The notes beneath the pieces are model-generated. The model had not been told where the DNA came from. It saw only the letters and a program-made list of their open reading frames with translations, and did not search any database. From Amycolatopsis sp. MtRt-6 (GTDB taxonomy: Bacteria; Actinomycetota; Actinomycetes; Mycobacteriales; Pseudonocardiaceae), in the NCBI RefSeq assembly GCF_017308975.1, contig NZ_JADWPD010000004.1:131901-195900 (forward strand): a stretch of 64,000 nt of DNA, written 5' to 3'. Below are positions 26,012-35,566 of the stretch, piece after piece (the first letter of the stretch is position 1; every line of letters starts with the position of its first letter). The position numbers and the translations under genes were made by a program.

Positions 26012-28945
26012 GTGCGCTTGTCCCTCATCCGCCGTGCTCTCGTCCCGGTGGTGGCCGCAACCCTGCTGGTGACCCCGTCGCCGGCACTCGCGGCGCCGCC
26101 CCCACCCTTCCGCGATCCGTCGCTGCCCCTGGCGACCCGGATCGACGACCTGCTGTCCCGGTTGACGGCGGACGAGAAGATCTCGCTGCTGCACCAGTAC
26201 CAACCGGCCATCCCGAGGCTGGGCATCGGGGTCTTCAAGACCGGCACCGAGGCCCTGCACGGGGTCGCCTGGTCGACCGACTACGACAACAAGGGTGCCG
26301 TCGTCAAGGCCGACGGCACGGTGTTCCCGCAGGCCATCGGCCTGGCCACCACCTGGGACCCCGCGCTGGTGAAGCAGGTCGGCGCGGCCGTCGGGCAGGA
26401 GGCGCGCGGCTTCAACGCCCGCAACCCGACGCTGTGGGGCCTCAATCTGTGGGCCCCGGTGGTCAACCTGCTGCGCGACCCGAGGTGGGGCCGCAACGAG
26501 GAGGGCTACTCCGAGGACCCCTACCTGACCGGCGAGCTCGCGATCGCCTACGGCCACGGGATGCAGGGTGACGACCCGCGGTACCTCCAGGCCGCGCCGA
26601 CGCTGAAGCACTACCTCGCCTACAACAACGAGGTCAACCGCGACACCACCAGCTCCTCGGTGCCGCCGAAGATCCTGCACGACTACGACGAGCAGGCGTT
26701 CAGGGCCCCGCTGCAGGCGGGCGCGGCCAACGCCGTGATGCCGTCGTACAACCTGGTCAACGGCCGGCCCAGCCACGTGAGCCCGGACCTCGACGAAAAG
26801 CTGCGGAAGTGGGCGCCGCAGGACATCGCCGTGGTCAGCGACGCCGGTGCGCCGTCGAACCTGATCAACTCGGAGAAGTACTACCCGACGAAGGCCGAAG
26901 GGAACGCGGCGGCCATCAAGGCGGGCCTCGACAGCTTCACCGACAACGACACCGACGGCTCGATCACCACCAACGCCGTCAAGGAGGCACTCGCCAAGGG
27001 TCTCCTGACGATGGCCGACGTCGAGAACGCCGACCGGCACCTGCTGTCGCTGCGGTTCCGGCTCGGCGAGTTCGACCCGCCGGGAAGCAACCCGTACGCG
27101 AAGATCACCCCGGCCGTCATCGGCTCGCCCGAGCACCGGGCCCTCGCCCGCAAGACCGCCGACGAGCAGATGGTGCTGCTGCGCAACAACGGCGGCGCGC
27201 TGCCGCTGAAGGCGGAGCAGAACAAGAAGATCGCGGTCGTCGGCCCGCTCTCGAACACCCTGTACGAAGACTGGTACAGCGGGGCGATGCAGTACAAGGT
27301 CACGCCGCTGCAGGGCATCAAGGAGCGGCTCGGCTCGGCGGGCACGGTCGCGTCGTCCGAAGGCGTCGACCGGATCGCGCTGAAGGACCTGTCCACCGGC
27401 AAGTACCTGACGGCGCCCGCCACCGCCGGCAAGGTGACTGCGGGCGGGACCGTCGCGGGCACCGCCGAGTCGTTCGACGTCTACGACTGGGGCGCGGGCA
27501 AGAACACGCTGCGCGCGGCCGCGAACGGCAAGTTCCTCAGCTACTCCGGCGGGGCGCTGGTGAACGACGTCGACCAGCCGGCCGGCTGGTACGTGCAGCA
27601 GCAGCTGAAGCTCGCCGCCCAGCCCGACGGCAGCTACGTGCTCGAATACGCGGGCAACGAGGTGAACGAGCCATGGTTCGGCCCGAACCGGTTCGCGGTC
27701 GTCGGCGCGGACGGCGTCCTGACGATCTCGTCCCCGGACGCCGCGCACGCCACCAAGTTCGGCCGTGAGGTGCTGAGCAGCGGTGTCGGCAGCGCCGTCG
27801 CCGCCGCCAAGGACGCGGACACCGCCGTGGTCGTGGTCGGCAGCATGCCGTTCATCAACGGCCGCGAGGCCAACGACCGCACGAGCACCGAGCTCGCCCC
27901 GGCGCAGCGCGCGCTGATCGAGGCGGTGCAGAAGGCGAACCCGCACACGATCGTCGTGGTGGAGAACAGCTACCCGACGACCGGCTGGGACACCCTGTCG
28001 GTGCCCGGCATCCTGTGGACCAGCCACGCCGGGCAGGAAACCGGGCACGCGGTCGCGGACGTGCTCTTCGGCGACAAGGACCCGGGTGGGCGGCTGACGC
28101 AGACCTGGTACGCCTCCGACGCCGGGCTGCCGAGCATCCTGGACTACGACATCGCCAAGACCGGGATGACCTACCAGTACTACCGCGGGAAGCCGCTGTT
28201 CCCGTTCGGCTACGGGCTCAGCTACACGAGCTTCCGCTACGACAACATCCGCGTGTCCCAGGCGGGCGGCAAGGTCCGGGTGAGCGTCGACGTGACGAAC
28301 ACCGGCGCCCGCACCGGCAGCGACGTCGTCCAGCTCTACTCGAAGAACTCCGGCGTGCAGCGGTTGCGGGACTTCTCGAAGTTGTCCCTGGCACCGAAGG
28401 AGACCCGCACGGTGCGGTTCGAGGTGCCCGTGACGGATCTGGCGTCCTGGGACGTGTCCCGGGAGCGGTCGGTGGTGGCGGCGGGGGTGTACGAGTTCTC
28501 GGTGGGCCGCAACGCCTCCGAACTCTCCGCGACGCGGCCGGTCTACGTGCCGGGGGAGCGGCCGCTGCCCCGCGATCTGAGCCGTCCGACGCAGGCCCAG
28601 AACTTCGACGACTACTCCGGGACGACGTTGACGGACACGTCGAAGGTCTCGGGCACCTCGGTCGCGGCCACCGCCGGGAGCTGGGTGGCGTTCAAGAACG
28701 TCGCACTGGGCGGCCCGCAGAAGTTCACGGCTTCGGTGTCCAAGGCGGAGGCCGGCACGACGCGGATCACGGTCCGCCTCGGCTCGCCGACCGGTCGCGT
28801 GCTGGGCACGGTGCCGGTGTCTTCGACCGGTGACCGGTACGCGTACACGACGGTGACCGCGGCCTTGGCGAAGGCGAGCGGCCGGCAGGACGTGTACCTG
28901 ACGTTCGACGGCCCGGTGAACCTGGCGACGTTCTCGCTGCGGTGA
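26012..28945 (+). CDS. Secreted GH3 beta-glycosidase with inserted beta-trefoil-like domain and C-terminal CBM
   Basis: The 977-residue protein has a signal peptide cut near ALAAPPP and the GH3 barrel, with the probable nucleophile Asp277 in AVVSDAGAPS. The GH3 C-terminal domain is split by an insert at about 452-585, whose ALKDLSTGKYLTA and NGKFLSYSG repeats look fascin/ricin-like. After it come an FnIII-like domain and a C-terminal carbohydrate-binding domain (about 855-977, CBM6-like). The product is probably a beta-glucosidase or beta-xylosidase that feeds the divergent importer. GTG start with GGAGG. Confidence 0.9.
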   Translation: MRLSLIRRALVPVVAATLLVTPSPALAAPPPPFRDPSLPLATRIDDLLSRLTADEKISLLHQYQPAIPRLGIGVFKTGTEALHGVAWSTDYDNKGAVVKADGTVFPQAIGLATTWDPALVKQVGAAVGQEARGFNARNPTLWGLNLWAPVVNLLRDPRWGRNEEGYSEDPYLTGELAIAYGHGMQGDDPRYLQAAPTLKHYLAYNNEVNRDTTSSSVPPKILHDYDEQAFRAPLQAGAANAVMPSYNLVNGRPSHVSPDLDEKLRKWAPQDIAVVSDAGAPSNLINSEKYYPTKAEGNAAAIKAGLDSFTDNDTDGSITTNAVKEALAKGLLTMADVENADRHLLSLRFRLGEFDPPGSNPYAKITPAVIGSPEHRALARKTADEQMVLLRNNGGALPLKAEQNKKIAVVGPLSNTLYEDWYSGAMQYKVTPLQGIKERLGSAGTVASSEGVDRIALKDLSTGKYLTAPATAGKVTAGGTVAGTAESFDVYDWGAGKNTLRAAANGKFLSYSGGALVNDVDQPAGWYVQQQLKLAAQPDGSYVLEYAGNEVNEPWFGPNRFAVVGADGVLTISSPDAAHATKFGREVLSSGVGSAVAAAKDADTAVVVVGSMPFINGREANDRTSTELAPAQRALIEAVQKANPHTIVVVENSYPTTGWDTLSVPGILWTSHAGQETGHAVADVLFGDKDPGGRLTQTWYASDAGLPSILDYDIAKTGMTYQYYRGKPLFPFGYGLSYTSFRYDNIRVSQAGGKVRVSVDVTNTGARTGSDVVQLYSKNSGVQRLRDFSKLSLAPKETRTVRFEVPVTDLASWDVSRERSVVAAGVYEFSVGRNASELSATRPVYVPGERPLPRDLSRPTQAQNFDDYSGTTLTDTSKVSGTSVAATAGSWVAFKNVALGGPQKFTASVSKAEAGTTRITVRLGSPTGRVLGTVPVSSTGDRYAYTTVTAALAKASGRQDVYLTFDGPVNLATFSLR

Positions 28946-28952
28946 CGGCGAA

Positions 28953-28978
28953 GGCCGCCCGGCTCCGGCCGGGCGGCC
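28953..28978. terminator. Hairpin terminator after the GH3 gene
   Basis: Ten-base arms GGCCGCCCGG and CCGGGCGGCC with a 6-bp loop begin 7 bp after the stop codon and lie between convergent genes. Confidence 0.7.
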
Positions 28979-28997
28979 GTTCCGCGGATGGCGGGAC

Positions 28998-29819
28998 CTA
29001 GGGTTTGCGCCCCACTCCCGCGTACGGGAGCGAGTTGATCGACGGGTCGTCGGACATGTCGCCGACGCCCTGCGGGTTCCACATCGCGCAGCCGACCAGG
29101 CCCGGTTCGACGAGGTCGAAGCCTTCGAAGAACCGGAGCACCTGGTCGTGCGTGCGCGGGAACGGCTGGTTCTGCTGGTGCTGGCCCGTCTTGTACATCT
29201 GGACCGCCTCGTCGAGGCGCTCCGACCCGGAGTCCGCCGCGACGTGCGTGACGGCCAGGAAACTGCCCGGCGCGAGCCGTTCGCGGTAGCGGGTCAGGAT
29301 GCCGGCCGGGTCCCACTCGTCCGGCACGAAGTGCAGCAGCAGCAACATGAACACGCCGGTCGGCTGTGCCGGGTCGAGCAGCCGGCGTGCCGGCTCCGAG
29401 TCGAAGATGTCGTTGACGTCGCGCAGGTCTGCCTGGAGCACCGCGCAGTTGTCGTTGCCCTGCAACAGCAGTTCGCTGTGCGCGACCGCGACCGGCTCGC
29501 GGTCGACGTAGAGCACCCGGCACGCCGGGTCCACCTGCTGGACGATTTCGTGCAGGTTGCCGACGGTCGGGATGCCGGAGCCGACGTCGAGGAACTGCCG
29601 GACCCCGGCGTCGACCATGTACCGCGCGGCGCGGCGCAGGAAGGCGCGGTTGAGCCGGGCCGCGTCGCGGACGCCGGGCATGATCTTGAGGATCTGTTCC
29701 CCGAGCGCGCGGTCGGCGGCGAAGTTGTGGTCGCCGTCGAGCCAGAAGTCGTACACCCGGGCCGGGTTCGGCACCGTGGTGTCGATCTCCGGCGGTACCC
29801 AGCTCGCTTTTCCGGTCAC
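28998..29819 (-). CDS. SAV2177-type (DUF574) SAM-dependent methyltransferase
   Basis: The 273-residue protein has the family signature IDTTVPNPARVYDFWLDGDHNFAADRA and the SAM site QFLDVGSGIPTVGNLHE, with LYVDREPVAVAHS as motif II. This methyltransferase family is greatly expanded in actinomycetes and its substrates are unknown. I choose GTG 29819 because GGGAGGT lies 4 bp upstream, rather than the open frame 51 bp further up. Confidence 0.9.
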   Translation of the reverse strand: MTGKASWVPPEIDTTVPNPARVYDFWLDGDHNFAADRALGEQILKIMPGVRDAARLNRAFLRRAARYMVDAGVRQFLDVGSGIPTVGNLHEIVQQVDPACRVLYVDREPVAVAHSELLLQGNDNCAVLQADLRDVNDIFDSEPARRLLDPAQPTGVFMLLLLHFVPDEWDPAGILTRYRERLAPGSFLAVTHVAADSGSERLDEAVQMYKTGQHQQNQPFPRTHDQVLRFFEGFDLVEPGLVGCAMWNPQGVGDMSDDPSINSLPYAGVGRKP

Positions 29820-29942
29820 GGGACCTCCCACCCTCGCGGACGCTGCGGGGTCGGAGCTTAGCCCTCTCATCCGTTCGTGTGGAGCCGCACTCGGGGTGCC
29901 CGGTCCCCGGCTAAGGTGGCCCCGTCACGAGGAGACGAGGCC

Positions 29943-31274
29943 ATGACGAACGCGCGTCCCGTTCCCGGACGGCGCCCCCTGCTCGGGCACAGCGTGCCCC
30001 TGCTGCGCGACCCGCTGAAATTCTTCACTTCCCTGCCCGCGCACGGAGAAGTCGTCAAACTCCACCTCGGTCCGCTGCCGGTGCACGTGGTCACCACCCC
30101 GGAGCTGGCCTGGCAGGTGCTGGCCACCGACGCCGGCAAGTTCGACAAGGGCCTGGTCTTCGACAAGATGCGCCCGCTCTTCGGTGACGGCCTGGCCACC
30201 TCGAACGGCGAGCTCAACCGCCGCCAGCGCCGGCTGGTGATGCCCGCGTTCGGCCGCGCGCGGATCGCGGGCTACGCCGAGCACACCATGACGAAGCTGG
30301 CCGGCGAGCTCGTGGATTCGTGGCGGCCCGGCGAGGTCGTCGAGTTCGACCGGTGCATGCAGGACCTGGTGCTGACCATCGCCGGGCAGACGCTGTTCTC
30401 CACCGCGCTCGGCGACGACGCGCTGGCGGAGATCCGGCGGTCGATCCCGATCATGCTGAAGTACGTGCTGGTCCGGGCGTTCTCCCCGAAGTTCGTCGAG
30501 AAGCTGCCCATCCCGCCGAACCGGCGGTTCGACGCCGCGGCCGCCCGCCTGCGCGCGGTGATCGGGGAAACCGTCGTCGCGGCCCGCGAGGGCGGCGCCG
30601 ACCACGGCGACCTGCTCTCGATGCTCCTGCTGGCGCGCGACGAGGACACCGGCGAGGGCATGTCCGACCGCCAGGTGCACGACGAGGTCATCACGATCCT
30701 GACCACCGGCGCCGAGACCACCGCCGTCGCGCTGGCCTGGTTCTTCCACGAGCTGGGGCAGCACGCGGACGTCGAACGGCGGTTCCACGCCGAGGTCGAC
30801 GAGGTCCTCGGCGGCCGGCCCGCGCGCTTCGAAGACCTGCCGGATCTCGTTTACACGCACCAGATCGTGCACGAGATCGTCCGCCGCACCCCGCCGCTCA
30901 TCCTGATGCGCCGCGCCCGGGAGGACGTCGAACTCGGCGGCGTCGCGATCCCGGCGGGCAGCGAGGTCGCCGTCAGCCAGCACACGCTGCACCGCGATCC
31001 GCGCTGGTTCCCCGAGCCGGACCGGTTCGACCCGGACCGCTGGACGCCCGGCCACACCGCGGAACTGCCGAAGGGGGCGTACATCCCGTTCGGCGCCGGG
31101 GCGCGGCTGTGCCCGGGGCACGTGTTCGCGCCGACGGAGATCGCCATCGTCGCCGCGACCGTCGGCGCGCGGTGGCGCCTGGTCCCGGTGCCGGGCAAGA
31201 AGGTCCACGCGCAGATCAAGGCCACGATGCAGCCGAACCGGCTGCCGATGACCGTGGTGCCGAGGAAGACCTGA
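29943..31274 (+). CDS. Cytochrome P450
   Basis: The 443-residue protein has the P450 hallmarks: I-helix TTGAETT near residue 258, the K-helix EIVRR, and the heme loop FGAGARLCPG with Cys390 as thiolate ligand. The opening PVPGRRPLLGHSVPLLRDPL and length resemble the group of terpene-type actinobacterial P450s such as CYP170 relatives, though no terpene cyclase is adjacent. GAGGAGACGAGG precedes the ATG. Redox partners are not encoded nearby. Confidence 0.93.
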   Translation: MTNARPVPGRRPLLGHSVPLLRDPLKFFTSLPAHGEVVKLHLGPLPVHVVTTPELAWQVLATDAGKFDKGLVFDKMRPLFGDGLATSNGELNRRQRRLVMPAFGRARIAGYAEHTMTKLAGELVDSWRPGEVVEFDRCMQDLVLTIAGQTLFSTALGDDALAEIRRSIPIMLKYVLVRAFSPKFVEKLPIPPNRRFDAAAARLRAVIGETVVAAREGGADHGDLLSMLLLARDEDTGEGMSDRQVHDEVITILTTGAETTAVALAWFFHELGQHADVERRFHAEVDEVLGGRPARFEDLPDLVYTHQIVHEIVRRTPPLILMRRAREDVELGGVAIPAGSEVAVSQHTLHRDPRWFPEPDRFDPDRWTPGHTAELPKGAYIPFGAGARLCPGHVFAPTEIAIVAATVGARWRLVPVPGKKVHAQIKATMQPNRLPMTVVPRKT

Positions 31275-31346
31275 CGGTACGCGTTCGGCTACCGGGTGTA
31301 GTGTTCCGGAGTTCCTTCACCTGTCCGAGTCCAGAGGGAGTGCGGC

Positions 31347-32444
31347 GTGAAGCTGCCCGTCAAGGTGACGTCGGCGTTGTTCGCCTGCGGTGTCCTGTTC
31401 GCGTCTCTGACCGCGGCGGTGCCCGCCGAGGCGGCCGCGATCTCCTGCACCGACACGGATCTGCCGGTCACCGGGCCCGGGCTGCCCCCGCTGGTGCCGG
31501 GGGCGCCCGCGACCATCCACGGCCGGCTGTGCCTGCCCGCCGGCGATGCTCCCGACACCGTCCAGCTGCTCGTGCACGGCGGGACGTACAACAGCGCGTA
31601 CTGGGACCTGCCCTACGAGCCGGCCCGCTACTCCTACCAGCGCGACATGGCCGCGCACGGCTACGCGACCTTCGCCGCCGACCAGCTCGGTGCCGGGCGC
31701 AGCAGCCGGCCGCTGAGCCTGCCGCTGTCGGTCTGGGCCGCGGCCGAGTCGATGCACGAGGTGGTCGGCCACCTGCGGGCCGGCCGGGTCGGCGGGGTGC
31801 CGTTCGCGAAGGTGGTCATCGTCGGGCACTCGGTCGGGTCGGGGATCGTCGCCGTGGAGGCGTCCACGTACCGCGACGTCGACGGCGTCGTCCTCACCGG
31901 CATCACGCACCTGCCCGCGCTGCCCGCGCTCGCCCTCGGCGCGGCGCTCGGCCTGCAGCCCGCCTTCCTGGACAGCCAGCTGGCTTCGCTGGGCAGCGAT
32001 CCGTTGTACTTCACGACGAAACCGGGCGCGCGGGCCGGGCTGTTCTACGCCGCCGGCGACGCCGATGCGGGCGTGATCGCGGCCGACGAGGCGACCAAGG
32101 ACCAGGTTTCGGTCCCCGGGATGGGCACCGTCGCGGTGTTCGGCATCGTCCTGCCCGCGACGTGGGGAATCACCGTGCCGGTTTTGCAGGTGGTCGGGGA
32201 AAAGGACGTCCTTTTCTGCGGAGTCTTCGCGTTGCGCGACTGTTCGGACGCCGCGGTGCTGCGGGCCCAGGAAGCGCCGTATTACGCGGACCCTTCGAGG
32301 TTGTCGATGTACGTCCTGCCCGGGGCGGGCCATTCCGTGGCGTTGCACGAAAACGCGAACGAATACCGCAACGTCACCCGTTCGTGGTTGCAGGACCGGC
32401 TCGGAGTGGCTGCGCAGGGTTATCACTCGATTGGACGAAACTGA
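31347..32444 (+). CDS. Secreted alpha/beta hydrolase
   Basis: The 365-residue protein has a clear signal peptide (ALFACGVLFASLTAAVPAEAAA) and an alpha/beta-hydrolase core: VHGGTYNSAYW for the oxyanion region, GHSVGS for the nucleophile elbow (Ser near residue 161), and GAGHSVALHE for the catalytic His. It is an esterase- or lipase-like enzyme acting outside the cell; the substrate is unknown. GTG start with AGAGGGAG. Confidence 0.88.
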   Translation: MKLPVKVTSALFACGVLFASLTAAVPAEAAAISCTDTDLPVTGPGLPPLVPGAPATIHGRLCLPAGDAPDTVQLLVHGGTYNSAYWDLPYEPARYSYQRDMAAHGYATFAADQLGAGRSSRPLSLPLSVWAAAESMHEVVGHLRAGRVGGVPFAKVVIVGHSVGSGIVAVEASTYRDVDGVVLTGITHLPALPALALGAALGLQPAFLDSQLASLGSDPLYFTTKPGARAGLFYAAGDADAGVIAADEATKDQVSVPGMGTVAVFGIVLPATWGITVPVLQVVGEKDVLFCGVFALRDCSDAAVLRAQEAPYYADPSRLSMYVLPGAGHSVALHENANEYRNVTRSWLQDRLGVAAQGYHSIGRN

Positions 32445-32528
32445 ATCGGTGCGTGTCGCACAATTCCGGGCCAAGATATATCGGTTAACCCGAACCGGTG
32501 TGTGCACTGAACCCCTGGACAGCCTGAG

Positions 32529-34625
32529 GTGACTGCTCCCCAACCCCACGGCGGCGCCCCGCGGAACAAGCCGTCGGCCGAGCGCGCGGCGAGACGGCTC
32601 GGCACGCTGGCGCGCAAGTGGGGCTACCTGATCAGCACCACGGCGTACCTGCCGCACACGCCCGAGGAGATCGAACGCGAGCTCGGGGCCCTCACCGGGC
32701 GGCTGTTCGACGCCGTGGTGAGCGACCCGCCTGGCCTCGAGGCGGCCGCGGCCGCGGGCGCGCGGCTGGTCGAGCTGCGGTGCGTCGGCGCGGACAGCCT
32801 GCGCCGCACCCTGGAGGTGCTCGGCAAGGGGCTGCTGCGGGAGCCGGAGCTGCGGGGCGTCGACGGGCTCGCCGAGCGGGTCGTGCTGGTGCTCGGCGCA
32901 CTCAGCTCCGGCTACGGCGAGATGCTGCGCGAAGACATCCAGAAGCGGCAGGAGGGCCTCAGCCGGGCGCTGCTGAAGGTCGAGCAGGAGACGCGGCAGA
33001 AGCACGTCATCACCCGCGCGCAGTTCGAGGAGGTGTTCGCCGGCTCGGCCAGCGGCGTCGCGCTCACCGAGCTGGACGGCCGGGTGCTGCGGGCCAACGC
33101 GGCGCTCGCCAAGACGCTCAACCGCACGCCGGCGGAGATCGCCGCGATGTCCCTGTTCGACCTGGTCCACCCCGAAGACGTCGAGCAGCTGCGGGAGAGC
33201 TACCGCGAGCTGGTGGCCGGCCGGCTGCACCGGCTGCGGGCCGGCCGCCGCCTGGTCGGCAAGGACGGCGAGCCGATGTGGGCGACGTTCGCCGCGTCGG
33301 TGATCCGCGACGCGGTCGGCGCGCCGCGGCAGCTGCTGACGATCGTCGACGACGACACCGAGGTGTCGCTGCTGCAGCGGCGGCTGAGCCACCAGGCGCT
33401 GCACGACGTGCTCACCGGGCTGCCCAACCGGCAGTTCTTCAGCACCCGCCTGGAAACCTTGCTGCGCGACGCGGACCCGGCGCGCGGTGTCACGCTCTTC
33501 CACCTCGACCTCGACGGCTTCTCGCAGATCAACGGCGGGCTCGGCCAGGAGCTCGGCGACCGGGTGCTGCGCGGGGTCGCCGCGAAGCTCAAGACGGTGT
33601 TCGAACCGGAGAAGGCGCTCGTGGCGCGCCTCGGCGGCGACGAATTCGGTGTGCTGGTGCAGAACACGGAAGACACCCCGGGCGTGGTGACGCTGGTCCG
33701 GCGGATCACCCGCGAGCTCGCCGAAGCCGAGTACGTCGACGGGCAGCGCGGGGTGGCGGTGTCGGCCGCCATCGGCGTCGTCCACCGCCCGCCGCGCGAC
33801 ATCACGCCCGCGGAGCTGCTCCAGGCGTCGGACCTGACGCTGCGGCGCGCCCAGCGCACGGGCAGCCAATGGGGCCTGTTCGACCGCGAGCTGGACCGGC
33901 GCGACCGGCACGGCTTCGGCCTGGCCGCGTCGATGGCGGGCGCGTGGGAGAACGGCGAGATCGAAGCCCGCTACCGCGTGCTCGTCTCCGCGACGAGCGG
34001 TGCGGCCGAGGCCGTCGAGGCGCGGCTGTGCTGGAACCACCCGGCCGAAGGCGTGCTGCCGCACCAAACCTGCATGCGGCTGGCCGCGGAGACCGGGCTG
34101 GCGCTGCCGCTGGGCACGTGGCTGCTGCGCACGGCGGCCGAACGGCTGGCGACGGCCGGGATCGGGGTGCCGCTGGTCGTCGAGCTGACGGCGCAGCAGG
34201 CGGCGGACCCGGAGCTGGTCGGCGAAATCCGCCGCGTGCTGGGCGACACCGGCCTGACGCCGGACCGCCTGCGGCCCGGCTTTCCGGCGGCGGCGCTGGA
34301 CGCGGGCGACGCCGTGGACAACTTCAAGGTGCTGGGCGAAATCGGCGTCCAGGCGGAGATCCACGGCTTCGCCGACGCCACGTCGCTGACGGAGTTCCCG
34401 GCCCACACGGTCCGGATCGCGCCGAACCTCGCCGCCAAGCGGGAGCACCCGCTGGTGACCGGGTCGCTGTCGGCCCTGATCGACGCCGCCCACGCGGCCG
34501 GGGCCGCGGTGTCGGTCGCCGGGATCTCGACCGCCGCGGAGGCCGCGTGGTGGCAGGACCGGGGAGCTGACCTGCTGGCGGGCCCGGCGTTCCCGGAACT
34601 GCCGGGCGGCTTGCCCGGCTGCTGA
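32529..34625 (+). CDS. PAS-GGDEF protein with degenerate EAL domain
   Basis: The 698-residue protein has a helical N-terminal region (1-150), a PAS domain (about 165-285, ending QLLTIVDDDTEV), a GGDEF domain with intact RLGGDEFGVLV, and a C-terminal EAL-like domain. In the EAL domain the signature reads EARLCWNHP instead of EALLRW, and the later catalytic Asp cluster is missing. It probably makes c-di-GMP, or binds it through the EAL remnant. The architecture resembles actinobacterial c-di-GMP proteins that control development, but it has no membrane helices. GTG start. Confidence 0.88.
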   Translation: MTAPQPHGGAPRNKPSAERAARRLGTLARKWGYLISTTAYLPHTPEEIERELGALTGRLFDAVVSDPPGLEAAAAAGARLVELRCVGADSLRRTLEVLGKGLLREPELRGVDGLAERVVLVLGALSSGYGEMLREDIQKRQEGLSRALLKVEQETRQKHVITRAQFEEVFAGSASGVALTELDGRVLRANAALAKTLNRTPAEIAAMSLFDLVHPEDVEQLRESYRELVAGRLHRLRAGRRLVGKDGEPMWATFAASVIRDAVGAPRQLLTIVDDDTEVSLLQRRLSHQALHDVLTGLPNRQFFSTRLETLLRDADPARGVTLFHLDLDGFSQINGGLGQELGDRVLRGVAAKLKTVFEPEKALVARLGGDEFGVLVQNTEDTPGVVTLVRRITRELAEAEYVDGQRGVAVSAAIGVVHRPPRDITPAELLQASDLTLRRAQRTGSQWGLFDRELDRRDRHGFGLAASMAGAWENGEIEARYRVLVSATSGAAEAVEARLCWNHPAEGVLPHQTCMRLAAETGLALPLGTWLLRTAAERLATAGIGVPLVVELTAQQAADPELVGEIRRVLGDTGLTPDRLRPGFPAAALDAGDAVDNFKVLGEIGVQAEIHGFADATSLTEFPAHTVRIAPNLAAKREHPLVTGSLSALIDAAHAAGAAVSVAGISTAAEAAWWQDRGADLLAGPAFPELPGGLPGC

Positions 34626-34634
34626 GGCGGCGGT

Positions 34635-35309
34635 TCAGATCCGCACGAGGACCTCGTCGAGGGGCTTGCGCCGCAGGTCCGGCACGACGCAGTCGTCGGC
34701 GGGGTAGCCGACCGGGATCACCGCGAACGCCTTTTCGTTGCGGGGACGGCCCAGCAGCTCGCCCAGGAACCGCATCGGCGACGGCGTGTGCGTCAGCGCG
34801 GCGAGGCCCGCCACCTGCAACGCCGTGAGCAGCATGCCGACCGCGATGCCGACCGACTCGTCGACGTAGTAGTGCTTGCGGACACCGCCGTCGTCGTCGA
34901 AGGCGAACCGTTGCTGGAACACGACGATGAGGTAGGGCGCGTCGGTCAGGTGCGGCTTGTCGGCGTCGGTCCCGAGCGGCCGGAGCGCGGCGAGCCAGGC
35001 GTCGCCGAGCCGGCCGTCGTAGGAGATCCGTTCCTCCGCCTCGGCGGCTTCGCGGATCCGGCGGCGCACCTGCGGGTCCGAGACGAGGACGAACGTCCAC
35101 GGCTGCTGGTGCGCCCCGCTCGGCGCGGTGGAAGCGATGGCGATCGCGTCGAGCACCACACGTTCGGGAACCGGGTCGGGCGAGAACATCCGCACCGAGC
35201 GGCGGGCTTCCATCCGCCGGCGCAACGCGGCCGCCCGGGCGACGGCTTCGTCGTCGGGAAGCCGGGCGGGCCGGTAGGGGACCGGGTGCTCCGCCTTCCT
35301 CCCCACCAC
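34635..35309 (-). CDS. Nitroreductase family FMN oxidoreductase
   Basis: The protein of about 224 residues carries RRSVRMFSPDPVPERVV near the start and AIASTAPSGAHQQPWTFVLV, the FMN-binding SGxxxQPW segment of the nitroreductase fold, plus ALTHTPSPMRFLGELLGRPRNEKAF at the C-terminus. It probably reduces a nitro, quinone or enone compound with NAD(P)H. Start uncertain: GTG 35309 or 35306 are reasonable and TTG 35318 possible. It stands alone, convergent to the GGDEF gene. Confidence 0.88.
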   Translation of the reverse strand: MVGRKAEHPVPYRPARLPDDEAVARAAALRRRMEARRSVRMFSPDPVPERVVLDAIAIASTAPSGAHQQPWTFVLVSDPQVRRRIREAAEAEERISYDGRLGDAWLAALRPLGTDADKPHLTDAPYLIVVFQQRFAFDDDGGVRKHYYVDESVGIAVGMLLTALQVAGLAALTHTPSPMRFLGELLGRPRNEKAFAVIPVGYPADDCVVPDLRRKPLDEVLVRI

Positions 35310-35566
35310 CGCCCTCAACGGAGGCGCTTCGCGCCGCTGTTTCCTTTCCGGATTGTGGCGGGGGACACGGATGCCGCAGCAGGTCCGAACGTACGATTCG
35401 CGGTGTTATGCGTCCGGTGAACGGACAGTAAGGTGATCCTTGCTTCGGAAATTGCGCCGAACGGGCCAGGGTAACTGCGCCGTTCGGTCCTGTCGCGCGA
35501 AGTGATCTCCTCATTACCCTCCAGTAGCAGACAGTGGTGCCGATCACAGTCGTTCCAGGAGGCCTC

